Shown piece after piece: positions 17,161-25,889 of a DNA stretch of 64,000 nucleotides. Positions within the stretch are counted from its first letter, which is position 1. Each line of letters begins with the position of its first letter. Source of the stretch: Sphingobacteriaceae bacterium (GTDB lineage: Bacteria; Bacteroidota; Bacteroidia; B-17B0; Aurantibacillaceae); NCBI GenBank assembly GCA_947480015.1, contig CANKBS010000003.1, forward strand, positions 62,001-126,000, given 5' to 3'. The translations under genes were made by a program, and so were the position numbers. The notes beneath the pieces were generated by a model, which was not told the origin of the DNA, made no database searches, and saw nothing but the letters and a program-made list of their open reading frames with translations.

Positions 17161-17829
17161 ATGGAAGTTTCTCTTACCGAAGAAAATTACATCAAAGCCA
17201 TTTTTTCGCTCAGCAAGCACAATCCTGCTATAGGCGTTAGTACTAACGATCTTTCGGAGCATTTAAATAATAAAGCCGGCTCGGTTACCGACATGCTCAA
17301 ACGTCTGGCCGAAAAAAAACTCATTCATTACGAAAAATACAAAGGCGTTTTTTTAAGTGCCAAAGGTGAGAAAATGGCGCTGGCCATTGTCCGCAAACAC
17401 CGACTCTGGGAAGTTTTTTTACTGGATAAACTGCAATTCACCTGGGATGAAGTGCACGACATAGCCGAACAACTCGAACACATTAAAAGTGAAGAACTCA
17501 TTGAACGCCTCGATGCTTTTTTAGGTCATCCCAAATTTGACCCGCATGGCGATCCCATTCCGAATGCAAAAGGCCAGTTAAACAGCAGCAAAGCTAAACC
17601 CTTAAATCAATTTAAAACCAAAGGCAATTATGTTTTTGTGGGCGTGAACGAACATTCAAAGCCCTTCCTGCAACATCTGAGCGCCCTGGGTTTAAAAATA
17701 GGAGAAAGCATTAAAGTAGAAGAGATCAATGCTTTTGACAATTCGTTCCGCGTGAAGATCAATAAAAAAGAATCTGCTTTTTTTAGTGATAAAGTAAGTG
17801 CCAATATTTTAGTTGAAGTAAAAAAATGA
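17161..17829 (+). CDS. mntR: DtxR/MntR-family metal-dependent repressor
   Basis: A 222-residue regulator that binds its operator when loaded with divalent metal. It has an N-terminal winged helix (SLTEENYIKAIFSLS; VSTNDLSEHLNNKAGSVTDM recognition region, residues 3-65), then the dimerisation and metal domain (HRLWEVFLLDKLQFTWDEVH; EQLEHI; LGHPKFDPHGDPIP, residues 75-145) and a C-terminal SH3-like FeoA domain (about 150-220). It overlaps the Nramp transporter gene by 4 bp (ATGA) and is preceded by a matching palindrome. The neighbour argues for Mn(II) over Fe(II), though DtxR members can respond to either. Confidence 0.9.
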   Translation: MEVSLTEENYIKAIFSLSKHNPAIGVSTNDLSEHLNNKAGSVTDMLKRLAEKKLIHYEKYKGVFLSAKGEKMALAIVRKHRLWEVFLLDKLQFTWDEVHDIAEQLEHIKSEELIERLDAFLGHPKFDPHGDPIPNAKGQLNSSKAKPLNQFKTKGNYVFVGVNEHSKPFLQHLSALGLKIGESIKVEEINAFDNSFRVKINKKESAFFSDKVSANILVEVKK

Positions 17830-19688
17830 ACAAGTCCCTCGAAGAAGTCCACTCAACGGTGAGTACCAACACCGGCAGCTCGTTCAGGCGACTCCTGGCC
17901 TTTTTTGGTCCGGCCTATATGATCAGCGTGGGTTATATGGATCCGGGTAACTGGGCTACCGACATTGCCGGTGGCAGCAAATTCGGATATAGTTTATTAT
18001 GGGTGTTGGTCATGAGTAATATCATTGCCCTGCTTTTACAAAGTCACTGTGTGCGTTTGGGTGTAGTTACGGGTAAAGATCTGGCCCAGGCTTCCCGCGA
18101 AAATTACCCTAAAATGGTGAACTTATTTTTATATGTCCTGGCCGAAATAGCCATTGCCGCCTGCGATCTGGCAGAAGTGATAGGCATGGCCATTGGTTTA
18201 CATTTATTGTTTCCGGGCATCAGTATTTTAATGGGGGTTTGTATTACGGTGTTTGATAGTTTTATTTTATTGTTTCTACTCAATAAAGGCATTCGTAAAC
18301 TCGAAGCTTTTATTATCAGTCTGGTACTCTTAATCGGTTGTTCATTTTTTATTGAACTCCTCATTGCTAAACCACAGGTAAGTGAAATTGTATCGGGACT
18401 AAAACCCTTTATCATGAACGATGAAGCGCTTTACATTGCCATTGGCATTATTGGCGCCACAGTTATGCCGCATAATTTATACCTGCACAGTTCACTGGTT
18501 CAAACCCGCACTTTTAAACGCACACCCACCGACATTAAAAAAGCCATTCGCTTTAATACGGTTGATAGTGCGATTGCTTTAAACCTGGCACTTTTTGTAA
18601 ATGGTGCCATCCTTATTTTATCGGCATCTACCTTTTTTAAAAACGGCAAACACGATGTGGTTGAAATTCAGGATGCCCATCAGTTATTGGCACCTATGTT
18701 AGGGAGTTCATTGGCACCTATTTTATTTGCTGTAGCTTTAATAGCAGCGGGACAAAGTTCCACCATCACTGGCACCTTAGCAGGACAAGTAGTCATGGAA
18801 GGGTACCTTAACATCCGTCTGCAACCCTGGATCAGACGTTTGATCACCCGTTTAATTGCCATCATTCCGGCTTTAATAACCATCCTTATTTTAGGAGAAA
18901 GTGCTACCGGAAAATTACTCATCTTTAGTCAGGTGATCTTAAGTCTACAATTAGGTTTCGCCATTATTCCCCTCATTCATTTTGTAAGCGACAAAACAAA
19001 AATGGGAGAGTTTGTCATTCCCCTCTGGCAAAAAATAGGTTCCTGGTTGGCCGCTGCCATTATTATTATACTCAACATGCGTTTGGTTTATTCTGAGATC
19101 TCTGATCTGATCATGAACAGCGCCAATCCCATTTTAGTAAGTTTTACCATTGTGCCGCTTTGTGTGTTTTGTTTTTTTATGCTCATTTATATTTTGATCA
19201 TCCCCTTCATCACCAAAGAAAGGCATGCGGTTCAAAAAGGATTTCACGAAGATGTAAAACCACTGGTACTAGATTTTCATTCGGAACTCAATAGAATTGC
19301 AGTGACGGTTGATTTTAGCACATCCGATAACAAAGCCATTAACAAAGCACTTCAACTAGGTAATAAAAACTCAACGCTCATTCTCATGCATGTGCTCGAA
19401 AGCACCAACGCCGTGGTGTATGGTGAAGATGCCTTTGACCTGGAACGCGAAGAAGATTTTCAAAAACTTAAACAGTATCAGGAACAATTACAAGCCCAAG
19501 GTATTAATACCGAAATTCAATTGGGCTTCGGAAGTCCAAAACAAGCCATCCCGGCTTTAATTTTAAAAAACAACTGTGATACGGTGGTAATGGGCACTCA
19601 CGGACATAAAACCATTAAAGACATTCTATTAGGAACTACCATCGAAAGTGTGCGCCATGCAATTAAAATTCCTTTGGTATTGGTTTAG
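17826..19688 (+). CDS. mntH: Nramp Mn(II)/divalent metal transporter fused to a universal stress protein domain
   Basis: Proton-coupled uptake of Mn(II) or Fe(II) across the inner membrane. Residues 20-460 are an Nramp carrier with the TM1 motif DPGNWATD (D39-N42) and the TM6 motif MPHNLYLHS (about 213-221). A linker of about 30 residues leads to a C-terminal Usp domain (about 488-620), which ends in the complete ATP-binding signature GTHG-x9-GT (MGTHGHKTIKDILLGTT). Stand-alone MntH is about 410-450 residues, so the extra 150-170 are the fusion. It overlaps mntR by 4 bp and shares a TTAG with the converging glycosyltransferase stop. The Usp part may report energy or stress state to transport; that is inference. 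Confidence 0.92.
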   Translation: MNKSLEEVHSTVSTNTGSSFRRLLAFFGPAYMISVGYMDPGNWATDIAGGSKFGYSLLWVLVMSNIIALLLQSHCVRLGVVTGKDLAQASRENYPKMVNLFLYVLAEIAIAACDLAEVIGMAIGLHLLFPGISILMGVCITVFDSFILLFLLNKGIRKLEAFIISLVLLIGCSFFIELLIAKPQVSEIVSGLKPFIMNDEALYIAIGIIGATVMPHNLYLHSSLVQTRTFKRTPTDIKKAIRFNTVDSAIALNLALFVNGAILILSASTFFKNGKHDVVEIQDAHQLLAPMLGSSLAPILFAVALIAAGQSSTITGTLAGQVVMEGYLNIRLQPWIRRLITRLIAIIPALITILILGESATGKLLIFSQVILSLQLGFAIIPLIHFVSDKTKMGEFVIPLWQKIGSWLAAAIIIILNMRLVYSEISDLIMNSANPILVSFTIVPLCVFCFFMLIYILIIPFITKERHAVQKGFHEDVKPLVLDFHSELNRIAVTVDFSTSDNKAINKALQLGNKNSTLILMHVLESTNAVVYGEDAFDLEREEDFQKLKQYQEQLQAQGINTEIQLGFGSPKQAIPALILKNNCDTVVMGTHGHKTIKDILLGTTIESVRHAIKIPLVLV

Positions 19689-20827
19689 GAATTAGATTTC
19701 TGGCTGAAAACCGCTTCCACAAGCTTCTTTACATTAACGGCATTATCAAAAACAGAACAGAGTTTTTGCCTTTCTTTGATCATCTCCTCTGTAAATTCTT
19801 TGATAAAACAATTATGAATGTGCCCAATAAATTCCTGAGCATCGTTACAAAGTTGCAGACCCGAATTTTCTACCAATCCTGTACCCGAAATTAGATGCGG
19901 ATTACAAAGTATAAAACGCCCTTTAAACAAAACATTCAATAATTTTAATTTTAAGCCGGTGGGCTGCGAGGTATACAGTACGTGAATTTGAGCATTTCTG
20001 ATCAACTGTGTCATTTCTTCTTCATTCGGACTCAACTTCAATTGTATGTGCGGGTATTCTTTAATAGCCTCCAGCAAAAAATCCGGTGGGTTTAAACCGG
20101 CAATAATGATTTTTAATTTTAGTTTAGAGAACACCTCATCCATTAACCATTGTGCCGCTTCGTAATTTTCCGACACGCTTAAATTACCATGAAACAATAT
20201 ATAATCCCCATGTCCTGATTTTATGGCCACTTCGGGATTCGGATGAAAACTTGGTAAGTACTCGGTTATAACTGCCGGAAACTTTTGTTTAAAGTAAGCC
20301 GTGTCTTTTTGATTCACCGCCAGAATCAGATCAGCATGCTTTAAAATAGTTTCAAAGTGTTTTAACTTCAAAGCTTCCACTTTTAAATACAAACGTTTGA
20401 TAAAACTTTTTTCGGAGCGTGATAATTCTAAATAATACTCATGCTCAATATTACTGTGTCGGTAGATTTTTTTTCGGTTCTTTAATCTCGGATCAGATAA
20501 CAAATAACAGGTATGTAAAACCTCAAATAAAATCGGATAATCGTTAGCAAGCAAATTCTTCTCCAGCTCCTTGGATTGCCGAGATACAACCGTGTAAGGA
20601 CTCAGTGAAAGATTTTTTTTTAATCCGGTTTGCCTCTCATAATAATAAACCTTCTCGCATAATTGTTCCAATTCAGGAGCAGGTTTTCTTCCGTATTGAA
20701 AACAATGCAAAATAATTTTTACACCCGATTTTTTGAGCCATACCAATTTATAATACACATCAATAACCCCACCGTAGTTAGCAGGAAATGGCACATCAAA
20801 GGAAACGATATTAAGATATTGGCTCAA
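19685..20827 (-). CDS. GT-B glycosyltransferase (GT4-like)
   Basis: A 380-residue cytosolic or peripheral glycosyltransferase of GT-B fold. The N-terminal nucleotide-free domain starts with IVSFDVPFPANYGGVIDVYY; the C-terminal donor domain includes DYILFHGNLSVSENYEAAQWL, KIIIAGLNPP and the acidic-poor QPTGLKLKLLNVLFKGRFILC segment in the usual place of the EGFGLPxxEAMAxGxPVI motif. Donor and acceptor are unknown. It follows the YncE-like lipoprotein by 18 bp, as last gene of the riboswitch operon, and its TAA stop overlaps the mntH TAG by 4 bp. Membership in the B12 operon is inferred from spacing alone. Confidence 0.82.
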   Translation of the reverse strand: MSQYLNIVSFDVPFPANYGGVIDVYYKLVWLKKSGVKIILHCFQYGRKPAPELEQLCEKVYYYERQTGLKKNLSLSPYTVVSRQSKELEKNLLANDYPILFEVLHTCYLLSDPRLKNRKKIYRHSNIEHEYYLELSRSEKSFIKRLYLKVEALKLKHFETILKHADLILAVNQKDTAYFKQKFPAVITEYLPSFHPNPEVAIKSGHGDYILFHGNLSVSENYEAAQWLMDEVFSKLKLKIIIAGLNPPDFLLEAIKEYPHIQLKLSPNEEEMTQLIRNAQIHVLYTSQPTGLKLKLLNVLFKGRFILCNPHLISGTGLVENSGLQLCNDAQEFIGHIHNCFIKEFTEEMIKERQKLCSVFDNAVNVKKLVEAVFSQKSNS

Positions 20828-20845
20828 TGCCCAAAGATGCTATTT

Positions 20846-21874
20846 TTATTCGAAATAAAAACCATTGGCATTAATACCGGCCTTAAACACTTGTTTTTGA
20901 TTTCCCTTCATGTCAAAAATATAAATGTTCGACTTCTGTGAATAATCCAGGGCATCGGAAGCATAAATACTGTAATCGTTAGGGTTAATACCCAGCCCGT
21001 AATAATTCCGCGCATTGCCCGGAATAAAAGTAGCTGATGGTAAAGCCGCGTCCCCAATACCCATCAGGCAAATCCCTTTGTTTAAATAAAATAAACTGTC
21101 TTTTGTTTTGTTCAAACAGATATGATCAGGCGATTCGCCTACTGAAAAGTCAAAACTTTTTTCAATAATATTAGTTAAGGGATCAATGCGTGTTAATCGT
21201 GCTCCAACTGAATTCACAGCATCACCCGAGGATAAGACCCAGATTTTATCCCGCTTGTCGATCACCAAACCCGAGGCATTTGGTCCGACTAAAACACTGT
21301 CATTAATTTGGTCGTTGAGAGTGTTGATCACGTAAACATAATTTCTGCGCAGGTTGCATACAAACACTTTGTTATAGATCAAAACCATTCCTTCGGTCCA
21401 GCCACTGCAGTTAATCGATTTTGTTTTGGTATTGCTCCCCAGATCGATCACCGAAATAGCATTGGCTTTAAAATCGCTCACGTAGGCTTTTTGATTGGTA
21501 ATGGGAAGGAAATATCTGGGTGAAAGCAGACCATTTATTTGCCCTGTTTTTTTAAACTGTGCGTCGCATACCATGATTCTACCTGAATTATTTACCACGG
21601 CATAAAAAGTCCCGTTCACATAATTCAGACTCTGGGTCACATCACCTAAATTGGCATTATTCTGCGTTTTAAAAAGATCTTCCACCACCGAATTGGTACC
21701 CGGATCAAAAAGTGAAATAGAAGAATTGCCATATCCAAAACCACCTTCATTGATCACATAAACCTTTTTAAGCTGACTCTGCGGGGCCGGATCGGGCGTT
21801 ATGGCAACAGGCTTATCCTTCACACAAGCACTAAAGAGGAGAAGAACAAGAACTATACAAAAGGATCTGAACAT
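20846..21874 (-). CDS. Surface lipoprotein beta-propeller, DUF5074/YncE-like (BtuG-like)
   Basis: A 342-residue lipoprotein: signal with lipobox LLFSAC (Cys16), then a seven-bladed-propeller-like repeat pattern (YVINEGGFGYGNSSISLFD; AYVSDFKANAISVIDL; VFVCNLRRNYVYVINTL; KIWVLSSGD; LFYLNKGICLMG). The opening YVINEG and propeller are typical of DUF5074. In Bacteroides, BtuG proteins of this class bind cobalamin at the surface on top of BtuB. Here it lies two genes after a BtuB-like receptor under a cobalamin riboswitch, so a B12-capture role is likely. Acidic residues after the lipobox are few; surface export is inferred. Confidence 0.82.
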   Translation of the reverse strand: MFRSFCIVLVLLLFSACVKDKPVAITPDPAPQSQLKKVYVINEGGFGYGNSSISLFDPGTNSVVEDLFKTQNNANLGDVTQSLNYVNGTFYAVVNNSGRIMVCDAQFKKTGQINGLLSPRYFLPITNQKAYVSDFKANAISVIDLGSNTKTKSINCSGWTEGMVLIYNKVFVCNLRRNYVYVINTLNDQINDSVLVGPNASGLVIDKRDKIWVLSSGDAVNSVGARLTRIDPLTNIIEKSFDFSVGESPDHICLNKTKDSLFYLNKGICLMGIGDAALPSATFIPGNARNYYGLGINPNDYSIYASDALDYSQKSNIYIFDMKGNQKQVFKAGINANGFYFE

Positions 21875-21896
21875 GCAGACAGGTTTTATTTCAAAA

Positions 21897-22895
21897 TTAA
21901 TTTTTAATGATCTTCTTAAAAGTACTTAATGATGAACTTAGAACTTCTAAAAAATAAACACCGCTTGGCAATACAGAAAGATCGTGTTCCGATTCGTTTT
22001 CATTGACTTGTTGGCTGTAAACCACTTTTCCTTGTTCGTCAAACACACGAATTGATTTTGGTTCGGCAAAAGTAGCAGTGCCTTTAATTTTTAAAGCCGA
22101 GCTGAATGGATTGGGATAGATCTGAAAGTCTGAGTTCATATTGTTTTCAGCAATACCAACCGTTATCGGTGAAGTCGTCATAAAATTATCCATGCCAAAA
22201 AACAAAGGCGTGTTAATGCCAAAAGCACCCACATCACTCGATCGCATAAAAAACTGAATGCTGTCAACCGCCCCTAAAATAGAGGTATTCACATACTGCC
22301 AGGTATCGAGAATAAAATCCTGTGCATTATTGGTAAAAGTAAAATTTGCCAGAAAAACGGTGACACTGTCACTTTTTAATGCGCCGTTTTTATAACCTTT
22401 CACGATCACTTTAAAAAAATCGGGATAGGAGCCTTGCGCAATTGTAGTACCGGATCCTGTTCCGGTCGTATCGCCGAATTTACGGGCAAAGGCATCACCT
22501 TTGGCCATTGATTTATAATCGTAAGTGGTATTGGTAATATAAAAACCGTTCACTGTGGTTTGAGCAGCAGCCAAGTGTATAAGTCCTCGGTCTTGCGCTA
22601 CCACATAATTTGCAGAGTTATTAAATCCTTTTAAAGGACGAACACCATACAAATTTGTAAAGCCAGCAGTAATTGAATCGTATTTGTTGGTGTATGTAAA
22701 ACCACCTTCCCAAAAATTATACGTGCTGCTCCACTTGTATGGAAAAACAACATTGTTAGTTTGAAAACTGGTAGTGATACTTGGTGAAAAAGCCGAATTT
22801 GGAGCTAAGGTGAAGGATTCAAAATCAACGACATTTTGTGCCTTGGTGTTAAAACTAGTTGCGAGTACTGTTAGGAGAACAATTTTTTTAAACAT
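21897..22895 (-). CDS. DUF4465 protein (BtuH-like) with T9SS type A sorting domain
   Basis: A 332-residue protein with a signal peptide (about residues 1-19) and a DUF4465 domain (about 22-240): VDFESFTLAPNSAFSP, WEGGFTYTNKYD, FYITNTTYDYKSMAKGDAFA, PDFFKVIVKGYKNG and NTPLFFGMDNF are in the family order. Residues 250-332 (QIYPNPFSSALKIKG; SGVYFLEVLSS; FKKIIKN) are a T9SS type A tail, so it should be secreted or attached by T9SS rather than carried as a lipoprotein. It starts 3 bp after the BtuB-like gene and precedes the propeller gene by 22 bp. DUF4465 proteins in B12 loci are, as I recall, the BtuH B12-binding family; ligand not proven here. Confidence 0.85.
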   Translation of the reverse strand: MFKKIVLLTVLATSFNTKAQNVVDFESFTLAPNSAFSPSITTSFQTNNVVFPYKWSSTYNFWEGGFTYTNKYDSITAGFTNLYGVRPLKGFNNSANYVVAQDRGLIHLAAAQTTVNGFYITNTTYDYKSMAKGDAFARKFGDTTGTGSGTTIAQGSYPDFFKVIVKGYKNGALKSDSVTVFLANFTFTNNAQDFILDTWQYVNTSILGAVDSIQFFMRSSDVGAFGINTPLFFGMDNFMTTSPITVGIAENNMNSDFQIYPNPFSSALKIKGTATFAEPKSIRVFDEQGKVVYSQQVNENESEHDLSVLPSGVYFLEVLSSSLSTFKKIIKN

Positions 22896-22898
22896 GTT

Positions 22899-24833
22899 TT
22901 ATTTTTTAGTTTGTATGGTTAGTCCAATTTCGAAATTTCTTAATGGCATTGGTCGGCCTGCCATAACAGTATAATTACTGTTAAATAAATTATTGCAAGC
23001 GGCAAATAATACGACAAGGTATTTTTTCTGAATCACCTTGTCATTAAAACGTAAACTGCTGTATTGGTATGGGCTCAGCCAGGCAGTGTTATCGCTACTG
23101 GTAAAACGATAACCCATGTATTGATGAAAATAAGCGAGCTCTAAGTTTTTAAATGCCAGCGAAGCATTGCCATTAAAATTATACCGCGGTGTGTAAATAA
23201 CTTGTTTGTTTAGGGTATTATCATTTTCCAAATTACTTTTTTGAATGGTCGATAATACATAGTTGCTCATTAACCCTACACGCATTTGCCACTTCTCTTT
23301 TTTATACGCTAATTTCCAATGACTTTCTAATCCCCTGCTCCATACTTGCTGTAAATTGAGTGGTGTGGGATTTGCATTTTCACCCGGCACCCACAAAATC
23401 CAATTAGAGATAAGTCGACTATAAGCAGCAGTGGAGGCTGAAAAGGCTATAGATTTTTTCTGCCATTGGTATGCCGCATTGGCTTCATAGGTATAACCTT
23501 GCTCGGCTTTTAAATTTAAATTGCCACCCGGTAACCAGTACAATTCATTAAGTGTGGGTTGTCGGTATACCTTTGCGACATTGGCCGAAACCGATAAACC
23601 TTTACACACTTTGTATTCGAGCGAAGTATTTCCTGTTAATGGAAGTGAACCCACGGAAAAATACTCCAGTCGTGCCGAAACATAGCTGATTAATTTTTCA
23701 TTAAAAAAACTGAATTTATTTCCTGCCAAGATTGAAACTTTACTTAAACTTTTTGTAGAACTGTAATTGTTTGAATTGGCTGTGCTGCTATTACCACTAA
23801 TGCCAATATTAACTTGTTGATTTTTAAACCAGCTAAAATAATTTTCATTTTCAAGCATCAAGGTTTGCGATCGGCTTTTTGAAAAAATGCCACTCAAACT
23901 ATCGGTGTAATTAATCACGTCTTTAAAAAGTCCGGCACGTACCACCGATTTATAATGTGATTGCAGGTAAGTCCAGTTGGCACTCAAACGCAGGGCTTGA
24001 TCTTCCTGATAACTTTTCCCACCTAAAGCTTGTTCGTTATTAGGCAAGGTGCGGTGATTCGAATTGAGCCAGGCATTAATGGCAAGAATTTGTTTTGAAT
24101 TAATCAGGAATTTAAATTCCTGCATGAGTCCACTTAAATCATAATTGGCATTGCGCTGATGTTTCAGACTTTGTACTTTATCAAGTGTATCGCGGTACAA
24201 AAAATTATTTTTAGAAGAACTTGTATACAATTTTGTGGAGGAAATAAATTTTTGTTTACTGATCTGAAATTGCGTCGAAGCATTCATGAGTCCAAAACTA
24301 CCTGCACCCAAATTGGTAGTACTAAAATACCCTTGTCCGAATGTTGATTTATTATTCAAATGAATAGTCCCGGCCACTGCCCCACTTCCCCACAAGGAAG
24401 AGGATCCGCCATATTCCAATTGAACCGATTCAAACAATACCGAAGAGATTAAGGCCAAATCGGTTTGACCCAACATAGCATTTTGTAAATTAAAACCATT
24501 CCACAGAATAGCTGTTTGTGAAGCATTACCTCCTCTAAAGGAAGTGGATGATAAGGAACCCGGTCCGTAATTTTTAATAAATATGCCGCTATTTAAACTT
24601 AACAAATCAGACAAGCTGCCATACTTGAATTTATCTTTGGTGGTTGAATCGATCTCCTCGGTTTTTTTTCCAATTTGTGAGAGACTGTATTTTTTGGTGA
24701 TCACTTCCACCGCTTGCAAAGAACTTGTGTTTTGGGCATAACAAAGCTGTCCTTTAAAAAGGAGCGCATACAGTGTGGCTTGCACAAAAAAACCAAAACC
24801 GTAAGCCAAATGCTTATGTGTTTTTACTTTCAA
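22899..24833 (-). CDS. TonB-dependent outer-membrane receptor, BtuB-like (cobalamin)
   Basis: A 644-residue outer-membrane receptor. It has a signal region (about 1-34), a plug domain (LQAVEVITKKYS ... GSLSDLLSLNSGIFIKNYGP ... SFRGGNASQTAILWNGFNL ... LEYGGSSSLWGSGAVAGTIHL, about 38-160) and a 22-strand barrel ending in aromatic strands (NFEIGLTIQTKK). No N-terminal carboxypeptidase-like domain, so it is not SusC. It sits directly downstream of a cobalamin riboswitch, which makes cobalamin or a corrinoid the likely ligand. The start is TTG at 24833 (TTG AAA GTA); no in-frame ATG follows near the N-terminus. First gene of a four-gene minus-strand operon. Confidence 0.9.
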   Translation of the reverse strand: MKVKTHKHLAYGFGFFVQATLYALLFKGQLCYAQNTSSLQAVEVITKKYSLSQIGKKTEEIDSTTKDKFKYGSLSDLLSLNSGIFIKNYGPGSLSSTSFRGGNASQTAILWNGFNLQNAMLGQTDLALISSVLFESVQLEYGGSSSLWGSGAVAGTIHLNNKSTFGQGYFSTTNLGAGSFGLMNASTQFQISKQKFISSTKLYTSSSKNNFLYRDTLDKVQSLKHQRNANYDLSGLMQEFKFLINSKQILAINAWLNSNHRTLPNNEQALGGKSYQEDQALRLSANWTYLQSHYKSVVRAGLFKDVINYTDSLSGIFSKSRSQTLMLENENYFSWFKNQQVNIGISGNSSTANSNNYSSTKSLSKVSILAGNKFSFFNEKLISYVSARLEYFSVGSLPLTGNTSLEYKVCKGLSVSANVAKVYRQPTLNELYWLPGGNLNLKAEQGYTYEANAAYQWQKKSIAFSASTAAYSRLISNWILWVPGENANPTPLNLQQVWSRGLESHWKLAYKKEKWQMRVGLMSNYVLSTIQKSNLENDNTLNKQVIYTPRYNFNGNASLAFKNLELAYFHQYMGYRFTSSDNTAWLSPYQYSSLRFNDKVIQKKYLVVLFAACNNLFNSNYTVMAGRPMPLRNFEIGLTIQTKK

Positions 24834-24890
24834 GGTTTGAAAAAAACTGTGTTTTGAACCTCAACTCCCGAAGGTTTTAAACCATGTGTA

Positions 24891-25079
24891 ATTGGCAGGT
24901 CTTCTGACTTATCCTTAACTTGAACGCCTTCCCGCTCAGATCAAAAATCTTTACAGTGGCTATCGATTGTTCAAGTTCTTAAAAGGACTCACAGCAGCGG
25001 GTACTATTAGCGAATCTCACGCTATTCCCTATTAATCTTTTCTTTTGCCCGTTTGGCATTTTGCCCGTCGGGTTCAAAA
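24891..25079 (-). ncRNA. Cobalamin (AdoCbl/B12) riboswitch
   Basis: On the minus strand the B12 box AGTCAGAAGACCTGCC lies at 24909-24894, preceded by the conserved GCCACTG (around 24954-24960), the GGGAATAGCGTGAGATTC segment (around 25012-25029) and ACCCGCTGCTGTGAGTCC. These in order are diagnostic of the class. GGTTCAAAA at 25071-25079 can pair with TTTTGAACC at 24852-24860, closing the aptamer. The TTG start of the receptor is at 24833, so control is probably at translation initiation or by early termination. High B12 should repress the whole uptake operon. Confidence 0.95.
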
Positions 25080-25184
25080 AAGAACCAATTTGCAGAAGTA
25101 AAATTATAAAATGTATTCTTATTTAAATAATTTATTTTTCTTTGTATTCTTATTCATTTAATAGCCAGAATGGTAGCTTAGTTT

Positions 25185-25889
25185 ATGACCGAAGTCCTAA
25201 AAAAAGAATTAATTAATTATTTATTGACTTTTGTGTCAGAAAAACGAAAAACCCGTTTTGATGAGGTGATTGCTCAGCGCACCGATCATTTAAGAATCGT
25301 TTTGGAAAATGTGTATCAGGGCCATAACGCCTCAGCAGTTTTAAGAAGCTGCGAAAGTTTTGGTGTGCAACATGTGCATTTTATTGAAAACCGAAATCAT
25401 TTAAAAATAAGTGAGGATGTGGCGATGGGAAGTAGCAATTGGATAAACATTCATCGTCATAACAAAACCCCGAACAACACTTTAGATGCGATTAGAACTC
25501 TGAAAAAAGAAGGATATCGTATAGTAGCCACCACACCACATAAAAATGATTGCACCATTGATCAGTTACCCGTTGATAAAAAACTCGCTTTAGTATTTGG
25601 AACAGAAATTGAAGGCATTTCACAAGATGTTTTTGATCAGGCCGATGAGTTTGTGAAGATTCCGATGTTTGGTTTTACCGAAAGCTTTAATGTGAGTGTT
25701 TGTGCGGCCTTGTGTATGTATGAATTAACCACGCGCATTCGTAAAAACATAGCGAATTGTACATTAGGCGATAAAGAAAAGGTGGATGTTTATTTTGACT
25801 GGGTCAAACATTCGGTTGAACACAGCGAAGCTCTGATAAAAGATTATTTAGAGAAAAAACAGATCGGAGGCAATGCCATCGGCTTGTAA
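25185..25889 (+). CDS. trmH: tRNA (guanosine-2'-O)-methyltransferase, TrmH/SpoU family
   Basis: A 234-residue SPOUT methyltransferase that 2'-O-methylates tRNA (G18 for TrmH). Motif 1 NVYQGHNASAVLRSCESFG (residues 47-65), motif 2 LALVFGTEIEGIS and motif 3 IPMFGFTESFNVSVCAAL give the trefoil knot SAM site and the catalytic Arg/Asn. The C-terminal helix region fits TrmH over TrmL by length. It is upstream-divergent from the B12 operon, and its 3' end overlaps the converging HemW-like gene by 42 bp. Confidence 0.92.
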   Translation: MTEVLKKELINYLLTFVSEKRKTRFDEVIAQRTDHLRIVLENVYQGHNASAVLRSCESFGVQHVHFIENRNHLKISEDVAMGSSNWINIHRHNKTPNNTLDAIRTLKKEGYRIVATTPHKNDCTIDQLPVDKKLALVFGTEIEGISQDVFDQADEFVKIPMFGFTESFNVSVCAALCMYELTTRIRKNIANCTLGDKEKVDVYFDWVKHSVEHSEALIKDYLEKKQIGGNAIGL

